Of a stretch of 64,000 bases of DNA, positions 56,617 to 64,000 are shown piece after piece (positions within the stretch are counted from its first letter, which is position 1; each line of letters begins with the position of its first letter). The notes under the pieces were generated by a model that saw only the letters and a program-made list of their open reading frames with translations, was not told the DNA's origin and did no database searches. The stretch covers positions 3,224,001-3,288,000 of the forward strand of contig CM035311.1 of assembly GCA_002900995.3 (NCBI GenBank), read 5' to 3'. The position numbers were made by a program, and so were the translations under genes. The stretch comes from Ganoderma boninense. Taxonomy: Eukaryota; Basidiomycota; Agaricomycetes; Polyporales; Polyporaceae.

Positions 56617-57026
56617 GGTATCGGCGCCTGACTTGGCGTCTCGTTCCTCCTCCAGCGTCTCGTCTTCCTAATCGGACGATCGGTCGCCCGTCTCCCGCGT
56701 GCTCCCCCTTGGTCTCGACCTCCATGTCTCACCTCCCGGTCTCTCTCTAGATGCCCGGTTTTCTTATTGTTCCCTTTCCTCTGCTTTTCCGTCTTCCTCG
56801 CTCTCGCTCGGACCTCTTCCCACTCCACCTCATTTCCAATATCTGTCTCCTATTGTTCTCTCTAGGTACTTAATCTTGTACTCGTACGGGGATGAACCCG
56901 AGACCTTGCGATACGACGACTCAACCCACTCATTCGACTCGCGTGTCTGCAAGACTCTCTCGTGTTTACGGACCCTTCCGACCGCTTGCGCTCAACGCCC
57001 AAGTCCCGGAAGTCCGGTTTATCACA
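56612..57026 (+). repeat. 3' LTR (415 bp)
   Basis: Same sequence as the 5' LTR. It is followed by the AAAAC duplication and then the resumed CE16 flank. Confidence 0.92.
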
Positions 57027-57290
57027 AAAACCTATCCCTCCACCCAGGGCCCGCCCCAAGGACCAACACCAAGTCCGATCTTGAGATGAAAGATGTCGCC
57101 CTCCCCCGCGAAATGGTTCAAGGCCCTTCCAGAGACGTGCGTCGGCCGTTAAGTTGAGCCTGCGTAGAGCAACGAGGATGCCATATATCAGCCCGCGAGG
57201 TGGCAATTCGATAGAAAGGGAAAATCGGCGCTCCGGCAGGCTTTATATGTTGCGCTCGGCGTCTACCAATGGCCGTGCGTAGACGCTCAA
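57027..57290 (+). repeat. CE16 3'-flank repeat, copy 1, right part
   Basis: Continues the flank cut by the retroelement: CTTGAGATGAAAGATGTCGC, then CAGCCCGCGAGGTGG, TATA-like TTTATATG, and a diverged form of the palindrome (GCGTCTACC...GCGTAGACGC). It aligns with 49800-50040 and 60000-60246. Confidence 0.75.
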
Positions 57291-58327
57291 TGAACCTGCC
57301 AAAGTGCTGAACGTTCGACTTGAACTGCACGATGTATTTACATAAGGCAAACTCGAGGCTGCGTATGATGCATGTCAACAATGGGACCCTCACTGACCAC
57401 TCATCTCCTAGGGTTTCCCCTTGCAAGGGACCCTTCCGCAATTGCACCAAGTCCTCCGAGCATTCCCGCTGGCACAAGCTCGAGACGGATGCAATAATAG
57501 TAGGGAATCGAGGCGAGTCGCATCTCAAGATTCACTGCAACTCTCGTGATAGAAACCGCTAAATGATCACCGAAAGTACATACCGAAATCGACTACTGAT
57601 CCCCCTTTAGCTTCTCCGCGGCCGTCTTCCGTGCATAATCGTATTCTTCTGCGAGTGCTCCACCAGTGACGCTCATAGCGAAGAGGTCAATGCGGGCATC
57701 TGAGTCCCATTTCGCCGGCAGAAAACGCAACGATCCTCCATTATGCCTAGCTAGCAACCACGAGCGCCATGACACGAACAACCCGATGCTTGATGCTCAT
57801 TGCTTGCCAGGGCCTGGTCCTCTTCTCCAGGAAGTCGTCTTGGGCCAGGAGCAGTGTCCCGAGCACACCACACCTCCGCGCATAGGGGCCGCACGTCGTG
57901 CGGGACTCGAAACCTCTTCCCCTCCCCCTCCCCCTTCGAGGCGGAAGGTGAGGACGTCACAGTCGCGTGACGTCGCAGCACACGGTCCGTGACAGACGCG
58001 TCTTTGGCGAATCCTCGGGTCCATGACCGCCGCAAGAAGGTGCTCGTGAGAGACGGAGATGCCAACCCTCATGGCGGACCGCAGAGCAGCGGTCATGCGC
58101 TACCGTTCTCGCCGCAGCCCCTATCCAGATGGTCCGCGATGAGTCCCTAGCATCGCTCATGCCGTCAATAGAACCCAGTCACGCCAACGATGGAAACGCA
58201 TACCGAAATCCATTCCTCCTTCCGCTTGCGTTACGCGGCCACCCGTCCACACATGTTGATGGGTGGGTTCGTCAGGTGGCAGCTCCCGCGTGCCTCTGCA
58301 GGCGGAAAACAGGACGCGAGTCGGGGA
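57291..58327. other. Stretch between flank copy 1 and CE16 gene 2
   Basis: No gene that I can support. Several frames of 60-110 codons overlap on both strands without conserved motifs. Confidence 0.4.
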
Positions 58328-58334
58328 TATAATA
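58328..58334 (+). promoter_or_regulatory. TATA box of CE16 gene 2
   Basis: TATAATA 71 nt upstream of the start codon at 58399, matching the spacing in gene 1. Confidence 0.55.
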
Positions 58335-58398
58335 GCTGGAATGGAGCGGACACCCAAGGCCGCAACTGGCACGACGACGTTGTTGTCCACAGTCCGGC

Positions 58399-59659
58399 AT
58401 GTTGCCCCAGCTCCTCGCCAGCGCTGTCCTCGTGAACGCCGTCGCGCTCTCAGCCCTCGCTGCTGGGCCCGCCCCAGGCCAGATCAAAAACCTCGTCACC
58501 TTCGGCGACTCCTACACCGACGTCGTGAGTCCATCCTTCGCATTTACGGTGCAACAGACGTACCAACACTCACCTTCACCGTGTCGGCGTCCACCAGGAT
58601 GCTCACGCAGACGGCGGGATCATGTGGCCCGTCTTCGCCTCCGAGGACGGCAACTTCGGGCTCTTCCCCTTCGCCCGGTCCGGCGCGACGTGCTCCAGCA
58701 ACCCCACGGGCGTCGCCTTCCTCTCCGTGTTCGAGGCGCAGCTCCCGGCCTACTTCGCCGAGAAGGCCAACGGGTCGCTCGCCGCGCTCAAGCCCGAGGA
58801 CACGGTCTACACGCTCTGGATCGGCACGAACGACGTTGGGGTCACAGGCCTGCTGACGGGGAGCCAGGTGCCGGGCGTGACGGTCGTGGACACGGTGACG
58901 TGCGCGGTAGACTGGGTGCAGACGCTGTATGACAGCGGCGCGCGGAACTTCATCTTCCAGAACGTGAGTGTCACCCAGTCTGAATGCACCATAGGAACAG
59001 GAAAATGGGCGATACTCATCGGAACGAAACGACGAACAAAAACGCAACATGAATGGACAGATGGTCCCGCTTGAAACCACCCCACTCTATTCGGCGGACT
59101 CGTATCCGAACCGGTACTGGACCGCGCAGCGCAACACGACCGAATGGAGCGTCTTCATGAAGGAGCTCACCACATCCGGCAACGCCATCGCCCGCCTCGA
59201 GCTCCAGCTCCTCGCCCCGACCCTACATGGCGCGCACATCGGTGAGCTGGGACAGCGGAGCAGCAAGCAGAGTGTTTACTCACTATATCTATATGCGCCA
59301 CAGGCTTCTTCGACTCGCACTCCCTCTTCGCAGACATGTTTGCGCATCCGCAGCTGTACCTGAACGGCACCGCGCCGCTGAACGTCACCGGCGCCGTGCA
59401 CTCGTGCGTCTTCGAGCTGAACGAGAGTACGGGTGACCCGGGGGTGTGCACTGACGCGACGGGGACCGACCAGGACAGCTTCCTCTGGTACGTCGCCATG
59501 TGGGAGGTGTTTTCGCACAGGATGCGTTGGGCTGATACTGAGTGCGGGGATAGGTTCGACGAGCTGCATCCGTCCGTACAGGCGGAGCGAGTAGTGGCGA
59601 AGGCGATCTCGGACGTCATCCACAGGAGATCGGAGAAGTGGATCACCTGGCTGTCGTGA
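58399..59659 (+). CDS. Secreted CE16 acetylesterase (GDSL/SGNH), gene 2
   Basis: Five exons, 58399-58524, 58598-58963, 59061-59241, 59304-59487 and 59554-59659; 320 aa, with the same exon lengths as gene 1 (126, 366, 181, 184 and 106 nt). The signal peptide is MLPQLLASAVLVNAVALSAL then AAG. Catalytic blocks are VTFGDSYTDV, LWIGTNDVG and FDELHPS. The exon 2 start DAHADGGIMWPVFAS matches DHHADGGIVWPVDAA of gene 1. Its role is deacetylation of oligosaccharides outside the cell, as for gene 1. Differences cluster in the surface loops (for example GLLTGSQ against QLLVGGQ) and in the glycosylation region, consistent with a paralogue kept under selection. Same strand, about 5.8 kb after gene 1. Confidence 0.92.
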
Positions 59660-60246
59660 GGAGGGGGAATTGGGAGGGTAGCTTGCGGAAGAAGGCGGGC
59701 ATGTTGTCTACGTTCTCGGCGTGTCACAGGATGTAGACTGAAAAATGGGCAGAGGACGTACCTCTGACTGCCCTCACAACATCTAATTATCCAAAGCTAC
59801 AGCATATGTGAGGTAACAGCACACTAACCTCACCGGTCCCGGAGGCATCGTCGCTGCTCCATCCCACTCCGAAACGACTTCCCTCGCCAGTCCCTGCCTT
59901 GGTCCCTCCACACACAGACAGCATATATGCACCCCCAAGCCTCATGCATTGCACATAGAAAGCCAAATACGCACATAAAGATCTACAACAACCACCAAAA
60001 TACTGTCCCTCCAACACGGGCCGTCCCCGACACCAAGTCCGTCGGTACGATCTTGAGATGAAGGATGTCGCTCTCCCCCGCGAAATGGCTCAAGACCCTC
60101 TCAGAGGCATGCGTCGAGTATGAGTCGAGGCCGTGCAGAGAGGGTCCCAAATATCAGCCCGCGAGGTGAACTTTCGATAGAGAGAAAAATTTGGCGCGGC
60201 TAGGGTCTATATACCGCTGTCGGCGTCTAAACATGTTTAGACGCTC
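59660..60246 (+). repeat. CE16 3'-flank repeat, copy 2
   Basis: The uninterrupted counterpart of copies 0 and 1. It includes CTTGCGGAAGAAGGCGGGCAT after the stop, CTTGAGATGAAGGATGTCGC near 60052, CAGCCCGCGAGGTG near 60156 and TATATACC near 60210, and ends with a perfect 22-nt palindrome. It contains no frame of note. Confidence 0.75.
60223..60244. promoter_or_regulatory. Perfect 22-nt palindrome after a TATA-like box
   Basis: GCGTCTAAACA and its exact reverse complement, about 12 nt after TATATACC. The two other flank copies carry it with one mismatch (50012-50033) and in diverged form (about 57260-57285), always just after a TATA-like element. It could be an operator or a leader hairpin of a promoter whose gene is lost. 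Confidence 0.5.
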
Positions 60247-60412
60247 AAAAGCGTGCAAGCGAAACGAGAACTTGTCAGCCTGAGAGGCTACCAATTGCAC
60301 GAGCTCACCTCCGACTCAACTTCAGCAGTTGCGTTACATTGGTGAGTTGAAGCCTAGGACCCAGGACGTCGCGTACATACCGTGAGCCATTCCTGCCTTA
60401 GAGGTTATTAAT

Positions 60413-60961
60413 TCATAAATAATTCATCTCTGGCCCCCGAGTGAACCACACGGAAAAACGGAAGGCGGAGCCTTTCGCGTTGAGCACGGCAAATGAAGAG
60501 GTGGGGACATCAACGAGGAAAGCGTAGCAGATCTTGGCATCGCGGTACCACGCGAACATAGGGTTGATAGACTCGGAGAGCTCCGAGCTTCTCGCCAAGT
60601 TGTCCGAGTCGATGCAGCATGAGTCGATCCACAGATAACTGAAGCCATCCTCCCGTGCGACATCGCATGTGTTGCGAACTTTGCCAGAGAGCCCAGAGTC
60701 AGAGTCCCAGATATATAGAGGAAGAGCCAGAGATACCTCATCCTTGTCAAGCAGGGAAGAAGGGGATGGGAAGCAGGGTCTGGAGGGTGCAGTGGAAGGC
60801 CGCCGATTCTCCTCGCATCGTTTCTGAATTTCTCTGATGTCCTGGTATGTTTGCTCTTTCCCATCTCATCTATGCGAGAGTATGGCATATTGTGGTGTCG
60901 TCCAAGGGTTTCTGAACTCGACGAACTTGAAGTCGCCGCTTTCGAGCTCGAGGAGCCGCAT
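60413..60961 (-). pseudogene. Broken HET-domain copy
   Basis: The minus-strand ATG at 60961 opens MRLLELESGDF, like the intact HET gene. The codon for Trp in YAILSHRW is TGA here, a premature stop after about 32 codons. Homology continues in frame (EQTYQDIREIQ, FSYLWIDSCCID, MFAWYRDAKICYAF) and stops at WFTRG, beyond which the sequence is unrelated. About 70% of the gene is missing, including the second conserved block. It is a truncated duplicate of 34247-36252. Confidence 0.85.
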
Positions 60962-62408
60962 TATGAATGAGCGAGGTATGAGCCGTTGCGACTATCAGCA
61001 CCAACATATCCATATAGCTGCTAGCACCAAACGCACCTTGAAGTTTTCCGATAACAACGTGCCCGTGTTCTCCGTGTTATCAAATGAAATGATGCACTGA
61101 GGCCAAGGTCCAGCGGAATCGCGCCCCGAGTAAGGATCCGCCGGGCAAAGGGCAGCCAGCAAAGCCCTTGCGGGCAAAAAAGAGTATAGGAGAATATTGA
61201 CGTCTGTTATCGTGAAATGTAGTCGAGGAACCGGGTACAGTAAGAGAGTGGAACTGAGCCATGTACGGCCTCGGCGCAGGAGGATGAGCATTTTGTTTCA
61301 TTCAGCACTGGCACAACAGCCATGGCACGTACCATTTTCTCGTACCTTGTATTTCTAAGGATCTCTATATCTACTATCAACCCCAGAGATGTTGCACAGT
61401 ACCGATGGTGGAAGAGGGTAGCAGACAGCGTCGACGTTGACGGTTGCACCATGCATGACCTACTAGGATCCCGGCGCTAGAAGAGCGCTTACATACCCGG
61501 AGACCCGCGCACGGGCCAGGCCGCGCTGAGATAAATTTCGGCCGAAGCGCGGAGGAGACGTTTTTTCTTTACAGTCACCTCGGTCTCTGAAGCTGGCGTT
61601 TCTTCTCTGCAAAACGTCTTTGCCAAGGGCCATCGGGGCTTTCGACCGGGAAGAACGATCCCACGCGAGTCTTTGGCTGGGCATACCGCTGGCTGTTCTT
61701 GTTTTCCACTGGTCGCGCGGTTAATCAGCTTTCGACATATCTCTTCTGCTGCCATGTCTCGTAGCCTTGACGTTGTACGTAGTCCGTGTTTGTTCAAATG
61801 CGATGTTCGTTGTCCCAGCATGTGCTTTTGAGCGAGGTTCCATCTTTCAGCGACTAGGAAGGCTACGGCCGAGCATCGAGTCTCGTATCCTTCCGTCCAG
61901 GCACACGACCACAACGTCGTGTGCATTGTGCACGTCCAAACCTCCAACCTTGCATCTGACCTAATCCCCATCATTTTACGCGAACCAACCGTTCGTCTGG
62001 CAGGACCTTGCAAACCCCACTTGGAAACCACCAGGCAAAACATTGATCCAGCTCTCGCCCGCCCTTCGCTCACACTCGGGCTCCCGCCCTACGGCAGGTC
62101 CGTCAAAATCGCAACGCCCACCCGCCGCGAATGCCCGGCATCAAGAGCCTCGCGCGCCTCCCCCCCTCTGCGCCCGAGCAAAGCCACTGCCCAGGAATAG
62201 CGGCCACTCATCGAAGACGATCGTGTGCGCTGACGTGCCAGCACAGCGGTGCGTCTCGCTCTCGTACCCCTTCCTCTCGTGCTGCTGGGAGGTTGACAGG
62301 ACAAGCTGACCGTTCCTCCCGCGCATTCCAGCCTCCAGGCACCGCACACGAGCGCGGACCCCTCTCGTCAGAAATTAGAAACGGCAGCTGCTGCCAACTC
62401 GGACACGA
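60962..62408. other. Intergenic stretch
   Basis: Frames on both strands (the longest is minus, 61489-62073) lack motifs and splice support. No gene is called. Confidence 0.4.
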
Positions 62409-63130
62409 GAATGGGCACCTCGCTGCCGCTGCAGGATCGAAAGCACGTCCCTGCTGCGATGCAGATGCCGTACGAGTTCGAGGCGACGTACGTACGTTCT
62501 GACGCGGGCGCTTTCTCAGCCTAACGTTGTTCCGCCACAAGGAGTACAAGCAGGCGACACCCAACGGAGACTACTGCATGTACCTGCTCGAGACAACGTA
62601 CGTACGCGCGTCCTGATTCGAGCCCTCTTTCGTGGCCTGCCGTTGTTCCGCCGCAAAGATCACGGGCCCATGTCAGGGCCTGACTGAATCTACTACCCTT
62701 TTGGTTCTGTAAGTTTCCTTTCAACGCGCAGTGGCTAGTCGCCGCCAGTACAATGGTGCGTCTCCCTCTTGTGCCACCACGAGGCAGGAGCCTGAGGTTG
62801 ACACGATCACACGTACTAACTGTTCCTTCCGCCTTCGCCAGTACGGGCCAGTCCTTGAGGTGTCACGTCAAGGAATTCTCCCGCAGCTTCGGATGCGAGC
62901 ATGAATATTCCGCTGCCGCTGCAGGATCCAAGGTACCGTGTACGTCCCTGATGCCGATGTCGTACACGCTCGAGATGACGTACATATGTACGTACTGACG
63001 CAAGCCCTCCTTCAATCTACCGTTATTCCGCCAGGCAGGCGGCAGAGCCCATCGAGACCCAATACCATTGTTTTGGTGTTGGTTCTGTGAGCTTCCGTTC
63101 CACGCCTAGTGGCTAGTCGCCCGTCACCGT
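62409..63130 (+). pseudogene. Decayed gene with tandemly repeated exons, unrecognised
   Basis: A possible ATG at about 62409 opens MGTSLPLQDRKHVPAAMQMP, which splices (GTACGT donor, CTCAG acceptor) to LFRHKEYKQATPNGDYCMYL. A later piece reads PDxIYYPFGS with TGA at x, and WLVAASTM joins YGPVLEVSRQGILPQLRMRA. From about 62901 the set restarts (PLPLQD again) and repeats the piece before GTGAGC and the TGGCTAGTCGCC segment near 63110. The internal stop and frame loss in the second set point to a pseudogene. I do not recognise the family. Confidence 0.35.
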
Positions 63131-64000
63131 CACCGTCGCCGCTTGCTGTCCGGGCTGGTCCGTCTCGCATTACGACGTGAGGTAACGCTAACATCAGGTG
63201 GCTACCTCCAGATCTTCCACCCTGCAGCACGCGATCCCCCTCCGAATTGCCTGTCAAGTCCGGCCCTCGCCAGCTGCTTGGAGCCGTCACCGTCCTTCCG
63301 CCTTCGGGCACTGCGATTCGTGGACACGCCGGAACATGCCACACGAAGATGGTCGATGAATCTCCGTAGGCTGGCGCGTCCCATGCCACTGCCAGCTTCC
63401 CAACTGTGTGTCGTGTACGGCACGCTGAAGCGATTGCTCGCATTCAGTCGAAGCCTTCCACTGGCAATTGATGGTAGCGTTGGAACGTGAGTGCTCGCCC
63501 GCTCTTCTCCGTCCTTCTCCTGCTCTGTAAGCTACACCATGCTGAGGGATGCAATATAATGCAGTTCCCGCCGCCTAGCCTCGCCAGTCCAATCACTTGT
63601 ATTGCGCCCGATAGGCAGTGTCCTCGTATGTCACTAGTTTCGAGGGTTCGGTCGTCTGCGGGACGGTTCCGTGAAGGCTGGTCCCGGGTCTGATGACGGG
63701 TCACAGTTTCATGTCTTCTCAGACGTCATCCGACTCCTGTCGACATCTCGCACCCAGGCGACCTTGTCCTTGTCGGGTGGCTGGGCAACACTATCCGACG
63801 TGATGTGCACAGATTGTGGTCGACGGGCGAAGCGATGGAAGGGGGCGGGGTGAGTCCCAGACGCGCTGCCGTAACGCATCAAATGCCTGGTTTCACCCTC
63901 AAACCTCGTCCGGAGCGGTCATGGCACGGTGCAGTTACCAAATATTGTCCTTGTCCTTCCTTCTGACTCATTCCTGACAAACACTGTCGCATCACACAGG
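63131..64000. other. Right end of the window
   Basis: No supportable gene. Short frames only; a gene could start beyond the edge. Confidence 0.4.

Larger units (their letters stand above)
52907..57026 (+). mobile_element. Gag-only LTR retrotransposon, recent insertion
   Basis: Two 415-bp LTRs, 52907-53321 and 56612-57026, start TGTAAGG and end TCACA. By eye they are identical base for base. The 5-bp target duplication AAAAC flanks the element (52902-52906 and 57027-57031). The 3.3 kb interior holds one long frame with a retrotransposon Gag domain and zinc knuckle (53410-56460). No protease, reverse transcriptase, RNase H or integrase is present, so it must be mobilised by a partner. No tRNA-complementary primer site (TGG...) is evident after the 5' LTR. 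A purine-rich CGGAGGGCGA tract precedes the 3' LTR. The Gag and zinc knuckle suggest Ty3/Gypsy ancestry. It sits inside the 3' flank of CE16 gene 1, not in a gene. Confidence 0.92.

Noticed and set aside
49361..60246. Idea that the CE16 flanks are themselves LTRs of another element
   Set aside because: They lack matching TG...CA ends and target duplications, and they start at the CE16 coding end, which fits gene duplication better.
1..64000. CRISPR arrays, bacterial operons, phage or plasmid features
   Set aside because: The spliceosomal introns, tRNA intron and gene content are fungal. No direct-repeat and spacer pattern was seen.

Overview
This window is eukaryotic and fungal, most likely from an agaricomycete basidiomycete (a wood-decay, Polyporales-like mushroom). 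The reasons are: genes split by many short introns (about 45 to 70 nt, GTRNGT donors, CTNAC-type branch sites), GC-rich coding sequence, a tRNA with an intron, and gene families typical of such genomes (Zn2Cys6 activators, F-box arrays, CE16 acetylesterases, HET proteins, P450s, small secreted cysteine-rich proteins and an LTR retroelement). The species cannot be named from the sequence alone.

Layout. 1-451 (minus): 5' part of a conserved gene resembling nucleoporin Nup85. 452-5036: nothing convincing. 5037-8776 (minus): a 15-exon Zn2Cys6 transcription factor. 9600-12947 (minus): a tandem set of one broken and two intact small secreted proteins; a fourth, diverged member lies at 19508-19960 (plus). 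14378-14593: 3' relic of a P450; 16499-18603: an intact P450. 20640-21807: an F-box/LRR-like relic. 22997-26763 and 29851-33830 (plus): two tandem paralogues of the first transcription factor. 34247-36252 (minus): a HET-domain protein. 36650-37976: an unrecognised conserved gene. 38212-38291 (minus): tRNA-Pro(CGG) with an intron. 38453-39868: a phosducin-like protein. 40375-46970: four tandem F-box-type genes, one intact, one with a single-base frame break and two pseudogenes. 48432-49281: a phi-like glutathione transferase. 49361-60246: a CE16 acetylesterase locus with two intact genes, a relic tail and three copies of a shared 3' flank. One flank copy is split by a 4.1 kb LTR element with identical LTRs and only a Gag reading frame. 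60413-60961 (minus): a broken HET copy. 62409-63130: decayed duplicated exons of an unknown gene.

The dominant theme is local duplication and decay. Five families (transcription factors, secreted proteins, F-box, CE16 and HET) each have several copies here, and a P450 and a phosducin-like gene have left fragments. No obvious metabolic cluster is present. The CE16 enzymes, the GST, the P450 and the secreted proteins fit a plant-biomass-degrading lifestyle, and the Zn2Cys6 factors could regulate such genes, but that link is inference. Most exon models were built by hand from splice signals, reading phase and comparison between paralogues within the window.
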